12,500 nt of DNA from Chiua virens (GCA_019787685.1 JAHNUO010000101.1:1-12500), one strand, 5' to 3'. Shown: positions 1-9,112, counted from the stretch's first letter. Made by a program: numbers and translations. Notes: generated by a model not told the origin, from the letters alone.

Positions 1-3000
1 GCAATCGATCATTTGGTTATTCTTTATATCGTCGACAGTGGCCAGTCTGTTGGACATTTCGGCGAGTAGTGTTTTCCGACGGCATACCAATTTCCAATCG
101 TTATGTTTCGATCGGCATGTCCATTTTCCCAGCTCTCATCAAATCGTTGACGAATGAGTTGGGCAAAATCAGACCAACAAATTTTTTTTCGTCGACCGTG
201 CGACCGGTGGGCTCCTGGTGGCCGCCACGGCGAGCATGAGTTTCAAAAAAAAATCATCGTTATGTTCCGATGCATACCATTTTCCCAGGTCGCATCAATC
301 GTTGACGATGTTCGGGCAAAATTCAGACACAAACTTTTTTTCGTTCGACCGTGTCGACTGGTGGGCTCCTGTGGCAGCCACGGCGAGCATGCGTTTCTCA
401 AAAAAAAAGACAATCGTTCTGTTTCCGATCGGCATACCATTTCCCAGCTCGCATCAACTGTTTGCCGATGATTGGGCAACAAATTCAGACACACAATTTT
501 TTCGTCGACCGTGCCGCCTGGTGGGCTCCTGGTGGCCGCCACGGCGAGCATGAGTTTCAAAAAAAAAATCCAATCGTTATGTTTCCGATCGGCATACCAT
601 TTTCCCAGCTCGCATCAATCGTTTGACGATGAGTTGGGCAAAATTCAGACACAAAATTTTTTTCGTCGACCGTGCCGCCTGGTGGGCTCCTGGTGGCCGC
701 CACGGCGAGCATGAGTTTCAAAAAAAAAATCCAATCGTTATGTTTCCGATCGGCATACCATTTTCCCAGCTCGCATCAATCGTTTGACGATGAGTTGGGC
801 AAAATTCAGACACAAAATTTTTTTCGTCGACCGTGCCGCCTGGTGGGCTCCTGGTGGCCGCCACGGCGAGCATGAGTTTCAAAAAAAAATCCAATCGTTA
901 TGTTTCCGATCGGCATACCATTTTCCCAGCTCGCATCAATCGTTTGACGATGAGTTGGGCAAAATTCAGACACAAAATTTTTTTCGTCGACCGTGCCGCC
1001 TGGTGGGCTCCTGGTGGCCGCCACGGCGAGCATGAGTTTCAAAAAAAAATCCAATCGTTATGTTTCCGATCGGCATACCATTTTCCCAGCTCGCATCAAT
1101 CGTTTGACGATGAGTTGGGCAAAATTCAGACACAAAATTTTTTCGTCGACCGTGCCGCCTGGTGGGCTCCTGGTGGCCGCCACGGCGAGCATGAGTTTCA
1201 AAAAAAAATCCAATCGTTATGTTTCCGATCGGCATACCATTTTCCCAGCTCGCATCAATCGTTTGACGATGAGTTGGGCAAAATTCAGACACAAAATTTT
1301 TTTCGTCGACCGTGCCGCCTGGTGGGCTCCTGGTGGCCGCCACGGCGAGCATGAGTTTCAAAAAAAAATCCAATCGTTATGTTTCCGATCGGCATACCAT
1401 TTTCCCAGCTCGCATCAATCGTTTGACGATGAGTTGGGCAAAATTCAGACACAAAATTTTTTCGTCGACCGTGCCGCCTGGTGGGCTCCTGGTGGCCGCC
1501 ACGGCGAGCATGAGTTTCAAAAAAAAAATCCAATCGTTATGTTTCCGATCGGCATACCATTTTCCCAGCTCGCATCAATCGTTTGACGATGAGTTGGGCA
1601 AAATTCAGACACAAATTTTTTTCGTCGACCGTGCCGCCTGGTGGGCTCCTGGTGGCCGCCACGGCGAGCATGAGTTTCAAAAAAAAATCCAATCGTTATG
1701 TTTCCGATCGGCATACCATTTTCCCAGCTCGCATCAATCGTTTGACGATGAGTTGGGCAAAATTCAGACACAAAATTTTTTCGTCGACCGTGCCGCCTGG
1801 TGGGCTCCTGGTGGCCGCCACGGCGAGCATGAGTTTCAAAAAAAAATCCAATCGTTATGTTTCCGATCGGCATACCATTTTCCCAGCTCGCATCAATCGT
1901 TTGACGATGAGTTGGGCAAAATTCAGACACAAAGAGTTTCAAAAAAAAATCCAATCGTTATGTTTCCGATCGGCATACCATTTTCCCAGCTCGCATCAAT
2001 CGTTTGACGATGAGTTGGGCAAAATTCAGACACAAAATTTTTTTCGTCGACCGTGCCGCCTGGTGGGCTCCTGGTGGCCGCCACGGCGAGCATGAGTTTC
2101 AAAAAAAAATTCCAATCGTTATGTTTCCGATCGGCATACCATTTTCCCAGCTCGCATCAATCGTTTGACGATGAGTTGGGCAAAATTCAGACACAAAATT
2201 TTTTTCGTCGACCGTGCCGCCTGGTGGGCTCCTGGTGGCCGCCACGGCGAGCATGAGTTTCAAAAAAAAATCCAATCGTTATGTTTCCGATCGGCATACC
2301 ATTTTCCCAGCTCGCATCAATCGTTTGACGATGAGTTGGGCAAAATTCAGACACAAATTTTTTTCGTCGACCGTGCCGCCTGGTGGGCTCCTGGTGGCCG
2401 CCACGGCGAGCATGAGTTTCAAAAAAAAATCCAATCGTTATGTTTCCGATCGGCATACCATTTTCCCAGCTCGCATCAATCGTTTGACGATGAGTTGGGC
2501 AAAATTCAGACACAAAATTTTTTCGTCGACCGTGCCGCCTGGTGGGCTCCTGGTGGCCGCCACGGCGAGCATGAGTTTCAAAAAAAAATCCAATCGTTAT
2601 GTTTCCGATCGGCATACCATTTTCCCAGCTCGCATCAATCGTTTGACGATGAGTTGGGCAAAATTCAGACACAAAATTTTTTTCGTCGACCGTGCCGCCT
2701 GGTGGGCTCCTGGTGGCCGCCACGGCGAGCATGAGTTTCAAAAAAAAATCCAATCGTTATGTTTCCGATCGGCATACCATTTTCCCAGCTCGCATCAATC
2801 GTTTGACGATGAGTTGGGCAAAATTCAGACACAAAATTTTTTTCGTCGACCGTGCCGCCTGGTGGGCTCCTGGTGGCCGCCACGGCGAGCATGAGTTTCA
2901 AAAAAAAATCCAATCGTTATGTTTCCGATCGGCATACCATTTTCCCAGCTCGCATCAATCGTTTGACGATGAGTTGGGCAAAATTCAGACACAAAATTTT

Positions 3001-4100
3001 TTTCGTCGACCGTGCCGCCTGGTGGGCTCCTGGTGGCCGCCACGGCGAGCATGAGTTTCAAAAAAAAATCCAATCGTTATGTTTCCGATCGGCATACCAT
3101 TTTCCCAGCTCGCATCAATCGTTTGACGATGAGTTGGGCAAAATTCAGACACAAAATTTTTTCGTCGACCGTGCCGCCTGGTGGGCTCCTGGTGGCCGCC
3201 ACGGCGAGCATGAGTTTCAAAAAAAAATCCAATCGTTATGTTTCCGATCGGCATACCATTTTCCCAGCTCGCATCAATCGTTTGACGATGAGTTGGGCAA
3301 AATTCAGACACAAAATCGTCGACCGTGCCGCCTGGTGGGCTCCTGGTGGCCGCCACGGCGAGCATGAGTTTCAAAAAAAAATCCAATCGTTATGTTTCCG
3401 ATCGGCATACCATTTTCCCAGCTCGCATCAATCGTTTGACGATGAGTTGGGCAAAATTCAGACACAAAATTTTTTTCGTCGACCGTGCCGCCTGGTGGGC
3501 TCCTGGTGGCCGCCACGGCGAGCATGAGTTTCAAAAAAAAATCCAATCGTTATGTTTCCGATCGGCATACCATTTTCCCAGCTCGCATCAATCGTTTGAC
3601 GATGAGTTGGGCAAAATTCAGACACAAAATTTTTTTCGTCGACCGTGCCGCCTGGTGGGCTCCTGGTGGCCGCCACGGCGAGCATGAGTTTCAAAAAAAA
3701 ATCCAATCGTTATGTTTCCGATCGGCATACCATTTTCCCAGCTCGCATCAATCGTTTGACGATGAGTTGGGCAAAATTCAGACACAAAATTTTTTTCGTC
3801 GACCGTGCCGCCTGGTGGGCACCTGGTGGCTGCCACGGCAAGTATGAGTTTAAAAAAATCAAATCGTTATGTTTCCGATCGGCATACAATTTTCCAGCTC
3901 GCATCAATCGTTTGACGATGAGTTGGGCAAAATTCAGACACACAATTTTTTCGTCGACTGTGCCGATTGGTAGGCACCTGGTGGCTGCCACGGCGAGTAT
4001 GAGTTTAATAAAAATCCAATCGTTATGTTTCCGATCGGCATACCATATTTCCAGCGCGCATCAATCGTTTGACGATGAGACACAAGATTTTTTTTCGCCA
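1..4100 (+). repeat. IGS tandem array 1: ~160-bp units, ~25 copies
   Basis: The word CCAATCGTTATG recurs 26 times (exact or near), starting near 94, 252, 410, 570, 731, 891, 1051, 1210, 1370, 1530 and so on to 3543, 3703, 3860 and 4016. The spacing is 159-161 in nearly every unit. A unit holds an A-run of about 7-9, TTTCCGATCGGCATACCA, a small hairpin ATCGT-TTG-ACGAT (779-791 in one unit), an AAAATT/AATTTT inverted repeat, a T-run of 6-8, a GTCGAC site and a GC-rich block with GTGGCCGCCAC. Length differences come almost only from the A and T runs. Units from about 570 to 3800 are nearly identical. Those before 570 and after 3800 carry many changes, and positions 1-93 are only faintly related. 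This fits homogenisation by unequal exchange inside the array with decay at its edges. Position upstream of 18S makes it intergenic spacer. No function is shown directly. Confidence 0.96.
1848..1950 (+). repeat. Truncated 160-bp unit (56-base internal deletion)
   Basis: This copy of array 1 is 103 bases long instead of 159. The sequence jumps from GACACAAA (ending about 1933) straight to GAGTTTC. It lacks the T-run, the GTCGAC site and the whole GC-rich block with GTGGCCGCCAC. Neighbouring units are intact. I see no clear microhomology at the junction. A second, smaller variant lies at about 3313-3320, where the usual run of 6-7 T is reduced to one, giving a 154-base unit. Only one copy has the large deletion, so it has not spread through the array. 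It could be a real recent event or an assembly error. Confidence 0.9.
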
Positions 4101-4393
4101 ACCTGATGGCATCATACAAATTATACCACAGTGTAGGCACGGGGGGGGTTGCGATTGATTGTAGGATATTCGATTATCTAGAGCAAATTTTCCCATAGTG
4201 GAGGTACAGGCGTGAATTTCAGTTTTTGGGGCCCTTTATTCTCTCTCTAACACCTTGTTAACCAGAAACGCTTTTACACGTCCATTAGCACATTTCCGTG
4301 CCCACGGACTTTTTTATCGTTCCAGTCACCTGGGTGCCCATGTCGTGTACCGGCCAAAGCTTCCAAATAATCGGACGTCCACAAAAAACCAAG
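4101..4393. other. IGS unique spacer after array 1
   Basis: The 160-bp repeat stops at about 4100, after a last degenerate copy in which the segment before GAGACACAAGATTTT is shortened. The following ~290 bases look single-copy. They include TTATACC at 4121-4127, a run of eight or nine G near 4141 and a pyrimidine patch near 4240. I recognise no gene, RNA or promoter here. Confidence 0.7.
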
Positions 4394-4477
4394 TTTTTTT
4401 TTTTTTTTTTGCGGGATTCGAACCCGGGACCCACGGCTTGCGAGTCAAAGACGCTAGGTCTCGCCACCAAGCCGCAC
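4394..4477 (-). mobile_element. tRNA-derived SINE or tRNA retropseudogene, minus strand
   Basis: Read on the minus strand, 4477 to 4411 looks like a tRNA. It begins GTGCGGCTTGGTGGCGAG, where an A-box-like D-arm would lie, has an anticodon-arm-like middle (TCTTTGACTCGCAAG), and ends in a T-arm with a textbook Pol III B box, GGTTCGAATCC (plus-strand 4414-4424). Directly after CCCGC comes a run of 17 A on the minus strand (T run at 4394-4410). The 3' half of the acceptor stem and CCA are absent, and the anticodon stem does not pair well, so this is not a working tRNA. A tRNA head joined to poly-A is the hallmark of a short tRNA-type SINE or a retroposed tRNA copy. I find no clear target-site duplication. 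Flatworm genomes are known to carry tRNA-derived SINEs; membership of a named family is not established here. Confidence 0.72.
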
Positions 4478-4815
4478 AGGCAGGAGCGTGCAAGAGAGCA
4501 CTTAAATGCGCATCGGAAGTATTGTACAGAGTATAATATCATCGCTGGCATTTGTCTTTTATGCATCTAAATGAATTATTACAACTATAGATTTTTAAAA
4601 AAATAAAAAAAAGATTTATTAAACAAAAAGAATGCGACACTATTGGAAATTGAACCCCACGACCAGATGAAAGCAAATATTTAGATTATGAAAAACACAC
4701 ATCTAAATATATTTGTAAAAAAATCGACAAGGATACACTATTAATAGTAATAATCGTATGTAATATTAATTAAAAATAGAAGATAAAAAGCTTTAGTGCC
4801 CACCCCTGTATGTAT
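4478..4815. other. AT-rich IGS spacer
   Basis: This is a low-complexity, AT-rich stretch with many short A and T runs (for example 4594-4635 and 4690-4800). The only recognisable hint is GGAAATTGAACC at 4645-4656, the complement of a degenerate tRNA B box, next to an A/T-rich tract. It may be the remains of another tRNA-derived element on the minus strand. No open frame or rRNA is seen. Confidence 0.6.
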
Positions 4816-5166
4816 GCATTTGTATTAGCCAGGTTTCAGTTTGATACATACCTCTGTAAGTATGCAATTTAAAAAGTTTAGCCGGGTTCAAACACGCGCA
4901 GGCAGCATTGATAATGAATGCATGCCAAACACACACGCAATTGTACGGGTACACACCACACGTTCACGCAAGCGCACGCATTTATATTTAGCCAGTTTCA
5001 GTTTGATACATACCTCTGTAGTATGCAATTTAAAAAGTTTAGCCGGGTTTAAACAAGCGCAGGCAGCATTGATAATGAATGCATATCATGGTATGACAGT
5101 GTATAACACAAACACACACGCGCAATTGTACGGGTACACAACACACACGTTCACGCAAGCGCACGC
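4816..5166 (+). repeat. Direct duplication of a ~165-190-bp segment
   Basis: Copy 1 runs 4816-4977 and copy 2 runs 4978-5166, head to tail. Both share, in order, TTAGCCAG, TTTCAGTTTGATACATACC, ATTTAAAAAGTTTAGCCGGG, GCGCAGGCAGCATTGATAAT, CAATTGTACGGGTACACA and TTCACGCAAGCGCACGC. Copy 2 is longer mainly because of about 25 extra bases after GAATGCAT (around 5085-5110). Small indels elsewhere separate the copies. It is a simple two-copy tandem repeat in the spacer, independent of arrays 1 and 2. Both copies end in CA-rich sequence that leads into the microsatellite. Confidence 0.93.
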
Positions 5167-5170
5167 GCCG

Positions 5171-5192
5171 CACACGAGCACACACACGCACA

Positions 5193-5223
<31 letters not shown>

Positions 5224-5262
5224 CCACACACACACACACACACACACCACGCGCACACACAT
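5171..5262. repeat. (CA)n microsatellite
   Basis: About 90 bases of nearly pure CA dinucleotide, broken by a few CCA and CGCA units. It follows CA-rich tails of the preceding duplication and may have grown from them. On the rRNA strand it is purine-pyrimidine alternating DNA, which can adopt left-handed DNA; that is general knowledge, not shown here. Confidence 0.95.
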
Positions 5263-5368
5263 TCAATAATACAGCGGTGTTTATATATGTTCACACTATT
5301 CCGAAGCAATATCGCAGTGTATTTAATATAATTTACAAAAACTCGCGATTTTATTAACATAACATCGA

Positions 5369-7106
5369 TCCGATTAAAACGAATATGCATGGTGAATTTA
5401 CCGTGCATATGTCGTCATTTGGATAGACCATCTGGACAATAATCAGAAAAAAGATTATATGCATGGCGCATTTACCGTGCATATGACTTCAGTTGGATAG
5501 ACGACCATTGGACATCGATCAGATAAAACGAATATGCAAGGTGAATTTACCGTACATATGACTTCAGTTGGATAGCCGACCACTTGGACATCGATCAGAT
5601 AAAACGAATATGCATGGTGAATTTACCGTGCATATGACTTCAATTGGATAGACGACCACTTGGACATCGATCAATAAACGAATATGCATGGTGAATTTAC
5701 CGTGCAATGACTTCAATTGGATAGACGACCACTTGGACATCGATCAGATAAAACGAATATGCAAGGTGAATTTACCGTGCATATGACTTCAGTTGGATAG
5801 ACGACCACTTGGACATCGATCAGATAAAACGAATATGCAAGGTGAATTTACCGGCATATGACTTCAGTTGGATAGCCGACCACTTGGACATCAGATAAAA
5901 CGAATATGCAAGGTGAATTTACCGTGCATATGACTTCAGTTGGATAGCCGACCACTGGACATCGATCGATAAAACGAATATGCAAGGTGAATTTACCGTG
6001 CATATGACTTCATTGGATAGCCGACCACTTGGACATCGATCAGATAAAACGAATATGCAGGTGAATTTACCGTGCATATGACTTCATTGGATAGACGACC
6101 ACTTGGACATCGATCAGATAAAACGAATATGCAAGGTGAATTTACCGTGCATATGACTTCAGTTGGATAGCCGACCACTGGACATCGATCAGATAAAACG
6201 AATATGCAAGGTGAATTTACCGTGCATATGACTTCAGTTGGATAGCCGACCACTGGACATCGAGATAAAACGAATATGCAAGGTGAATTTACCGTGCATA
6301 TGACTTCAGTTGGATAGCCGACCACTGGACATCGATCAGATAAAACGAATATGCAAGGTGAATTTACCGTGCATATGACTTCAGTTGGATAGCCGACCAC
6401 TGGACATCGATCCGATAAAACGAATATGCAAGGTGAATTTACCGTGCATATGACTTCAGTTGGATAGCCGACCACTGGACATCGATCCGATAAAACGAAT
6501 ATGCAAGGTGAATTTACCGTGCATATGACTTCAGTTGGATAGCCGACCATGGACATCGATCGATAAAACGAATATGCAAGGTGAATTTACCGTGCATATG
6601 ACTTCAGTTGGATAGCCGACCACTTGGACATCGATCCGATAAAACGAATATGCAAGGTGAATTTACCGTGCATATGACTTCAGTTGGATAGCCGACCACT
6701 TGGACATCGATCCGATAAAACGAATATGCAAGGTGAATTTACCGTGCATATGACTTCAGTTGGATAGCCGACCACTTGGACATCGATCGATAAAACGAAT
6801 ATGCAAGGTGAATTTACCGTGCATATGACTTCAGTTGGATAGCCGACCACTGGACATCGATCCGATAAAACGAATATGCAAGGTGAATTTACCGTGCATA
6901 TGACTTCAGTTGGATAGCCGACCACTGGACATCGATCGATAAAACGAATATGCAAGGTGAATTTACCGTGCATATGACTTCAGTTGGATAGCCGACCACT
7001 GGACATCGATCAGATAAAACGAATATGCAAGGTGAATTTACCGTGCATATGACTTCAGTTGGATAGTCGATCCGAAAAAAACGAATATGCAAGGTGAATT
7101 ACCGTA
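5369..7106 (+). repeat. IGS tandem array 2: ~75-bp units, ~24 copies
   Basis: The word GAATATGCA(A/T)GGTGAATT recurs about 24 times, starting at 5381, ~5455 (diverged), 5530, 5606, 5680, 5755, 5831, 5902, 5976, 6051, 6125, 6200 and so on to 6946, 7021 and 7083. Spacing is 71-76, with 75 most common; the last interval is 62. A unit reads ACATCGATCAGATAAAACG, the GAATATGCA block, TTTACCGTGCATATGACTTC, then AGTTGGATAGCCGACCACTT. In left-hand copies the centre is a dyad, because ATATGCATGGTGAA pairs with the following TTTACCGTGCATAT. Most copies to the right have AAGG in place of ATGG, which breaks one pair. Subtypes differ at GATCAGATA, GATCCGATA or GATCGATA and at CACTT or CACT. The array lies just before the likely promoter, where other animals keep Pol I enhancer or spacer-promoter repeats. 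That role is inference. Confidence 0.96.
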
Positions 7107-7143
7107 CCTGGTGCTATTGATCGATCTCGAGTGTGAACTCTAT

Positions 7144-7205
7144 CCACTGGATGCCATATGCACGGTGGATTATACCGTGATAGTCAGATTGGTGGATCGA
7201 GAACC
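7144..7205 (+). repeat. Decayed copy of the 75-bp unit next to the 5' ETS
   Basis: The order CCACTGGA, CATATGCACGGTGGATTA, TACCGTG, TCAGATTGGTGGATCGA, GAACC parallels the array-2 unit: CCACTGGA, ATATGCAAGGTGAATT, TACCGTG, TCAGTTGGATAG, CGACC. The copy lacks the GATCAGATAAAACG part and carries substitutions, but keeps a dyad: CACGGT at 7161-7166 pairs perfectly with ACCGTG at 7174-7179. It is the member closest to the rRNA genes. It could be an edge relic, or the functional promoter-proximal element from which the array was copied. Confidence 0.65.
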
Positions 7206-7379
7206 TCAGTGGAGCTATATCAATTTTTAACTATATGTCGGGAAGGTGGTAGTGTGTGCGGTGAAATTGCGAGTACGGTCAGATCAACGCTTAATCAAAC
7301 GCAAACGATTTTTGACTTGTTTACTTAGTGCATTCGATCCGTAAGAACGTGCTATTATCAACATGCAGAGTACTGACAT

Positions 7380-7550
7380 AGTCGTGGTGATACAGCGACT
7401 GAAATAAGTTTTGTGTGTGCTAATAGTCGTGGTGCTTAAAAAACATAGCGACTGAAAATAAGTGTTGTGTGTGCAAAAAGTCGTGGTGCGTAAAAAACAT
7501 AGCGACTGAAAATAAGTTTTGCGTGAGTTTGTGTGTCGTGGTAGCGACCG
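7380..7550 (+). repeat. 5' ETS short repeats, four copies, each closing a stem
   Basis: GTCGTGGT recurs at 7381, 7426, 7480 and 7535, with GCGACTGAAAATAAGT-type sequence following the first three. In every copy GTCG is followed by CGAC on the same strand: 7381-7384 with 7396-7399 (loop 11), 7426-7429 with 7449-7452 (loop 19), 7480-7483 with 7503-7506 (loop 19), and 7535-7538 with 7545-7548 (loop 6). The first three extend to AGTCG/CGACT. The stem is kept while loop length varies, so a run of small RNA hairpins in the pre-rRNA is likely. Confidence 0.82.
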
Positions 7551-7754
7551 ATAAATAATTACCACAAGTAAGGCGACGAGGAACGCTGGCACAGTACTAG
7601 TTGCTGTGTTGGGACAACCCTCTTGTGTCACCACCATAAACCATAATCCAACCTCAAATTGAGGGACATCACTTCTAACAGTGTTTGGACTCGTATCGCA
7701 ATCATGTCCTATTATACCAATAGACTTGGTGCAAACGATCGATGTAGTGTGTTG

Positions 7755-7804
7755 TCAGTGTCATGTGGTGATGCTCTCCGTAAAACGAGAGTCACCGGCA
7801 CTGA
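7755..7804 (+). other. Compound hairpin in the 5' ETS upstream of 18S
   Basis: Nested inverted repeats pair in register: TCAGTG 7755-7760 with CACTGA 7799-7804, GGTGA 7767-7771 with TCACC 7792-7796, CTCT 7774-7777 with AGAG 7788-7791, and CG 7779-7780 with CG 7786-7787, around a TAAAA loop. The breaks are a small internal loop (TCATGT against GG), a TG bulge and one bulged C. It lies 87 bases before the 18S start, where pre-rRNA structures that guide cleavage are found in other eukaryotes. The role is inference. Confidence 0.6.
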
Positions 7805-7890
7805 GATATGATTTACACATAGAGTAGGTTTCCATTGCATTCGTATTCCCGTAATACGGTGCATAAAATCGAAATATTAAATCTATCAAA

Positions 7891-9112
7891 ATTCTGGTGA
7901 TCCTGCCAGTAGTTATATGCTTGTCTCAAAGATTAAGCCATGCATGTCTAAGTACAAGCAAAAATAAAGTGAAACCGCAAAAGGCTCATTATATCAGTTA
8001 TGGTTCCTTAGATCGTATCCACAATTACTTGGATAACTGTGGTAATTCTAGAGCTAATACATGCATTTAAAGAGAGACCGGAAACGGAATCTCTGCTTTT
8101 ATTAGATTTAAACCAATGCGGTGTGCTTCGGTGCTCACAAACAAATGGTTGAACTCTGGATAATTTGTTGATCGCATGGTCTCGTACCGGCGACGGATCT
8201 TTCAAATGTCTGCCCTATCAACTATTGAAGGTAGTGTCTTGGACTACCTTGGTTGCAACGGGTAACGGGGAATCAGGGTTCGATTCCGGAGAGGGAGCCT
8301 GAGAAACGGCTACCACATCTAAGGAAGGCAGCAGGCGCGTAAATTACCCACTCCCAGCACGGGGAGGTAGTGACGAAAATAACAATACAAGACTCACATC
8401 CGAGGCCTTGTAATTGGAATGAGTACACTTTAAATCCTTTAACGAGGATCAATTGGAGGGCAAGTCTGGTGCCAGCAGCCGCGGTAATTCCAGCTCCAAT
8501 AGCGTATATTAAAGTTGTTGCGGTTAAAACGTTCGTAGTTGAACTTGTGTTCCGCACGGGCTACTACCACAGGCTAGTTTACTAGTCCGGTAATTTGTCT
8601 ATCTTGTCTTGGCATTAGTCTTGGCAAAAGTGCGTGGACGTATTATCGGCGTGTTCGCTCTTGCAGCGTTCACATAAGCTCATTGCAGTGATCTTAACCG
8701 ATTGTGTTGTGAGCCGATACAAATTACTTTGAACAAATTAGAGTGCTTAAAGCAGGCTTGTAATGCCTGAATATTTTGTGCATGGAATAATGAAATAGGA
8801 CATCTGTTCTACTTTCATTGGTTTAATAGACCAAGATGTAATGATTAATGGAAGCAGTTGGGGGCATTAGTATTACAACGCGAGAGGTGAAATTCTTAGA
8901 CCGTTGTAAGACTGACTAAAGCGAAAGCATTTGCCAAAGATGTTTCATTTAATCAAGAACGAAATAGAGAGGTTCGAAGGCGATCAGATACCGCCCTAGT
9001 TCTAACCATAAACGATGCCAGCTAGCAATTGAGTGTAGCTACTACTATGGCTCTTTCAGTCGCTTCTCGGGAAACCAAAGCTTTTGGGCTCCGGGGGAAG
9101 TATGGTTGCAAA

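Larger units (their letters stand above)
7206..7890 (+). other. Probable Pol I promoter region and 5' external transcribed spacer
   Basis: This is the ~685-base non-array stretch between the last 75-bp relic and the 18S gene, so it must hold all or most of the 5' ETS of the precursor. The transcription start cannot be fixed by eye, since Pol I promoters are not conserved between phyla. A weak candidate is the AT-rich to G-rich change at AACTATATGTCGGGAAGG (7229-7246). Inside are the stem-forming short repeats at 7380-7548, TTATACC at 7712-7718 and a compound hairpin at 7755-7804. The minus-strand open frame across 7284-7637 contains those repeats and is not credible as a gene. Confidence 0.6.

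Noticed and set aside
1..93. 3' end of the preceding 28S gene
   Set aside because: I see no 28S-like core sequence. Parts such as ATCGTCGACAGTGGCC and the GACGGCATACCA stretch look like a decayed 160-bp unit instead.
833..3847. Many overlapping open frames on both strands in array 1 with repeated peptide blocks
   Set aside because: They are translations of the ~160-bp DNA repeat. The same DNA is open in several frames and both strands, units change frame when the A or T runs change length, and the array sits in an rDNA spacer. No promoter or coding signal is seen.
4411..4477. A functional tRNA gene on the minus strand
   Set aside because: The acceptor stem's 3' half is replaced by poly-A and the anticodon stem does not pair well.
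4255..4570. Open frames of ~90 codons on both strands around the SINE
   Set aside because: They run through the tRNA-like head and the T-run and match no protein I know. Read-through of a SINE explains them.
5171..5262. Telomere-like or centromeric repeat
   Set aside because: It is a plain CA dinucleotide run with no higher-order unit such as TTAGGG.
5993..6556. Minus-strand open frame of 187 codons with a 25-residue repeat
   Set aside because: The 75-bp unit is a multiple of three, so any stop-free frame stays open across units. The frame breaks wherever units gain or lose a base (71, 72, 73, 74, 76), so the reading frame is not protected.
5369..7106. CRISPR-like array (regular repeats with a dyad)
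   Set aside because: There are no unique spacers: the whole ~75-bp unit is repeated head to tail. The context is animal rDNA.
7284..7637. Minus-strand open frame of 117 codons
   Set aside because: It covers the four ETS mini-repeats and lies antisense to the pre-rRNA. The repeated peptide comes from the DNA repeats.
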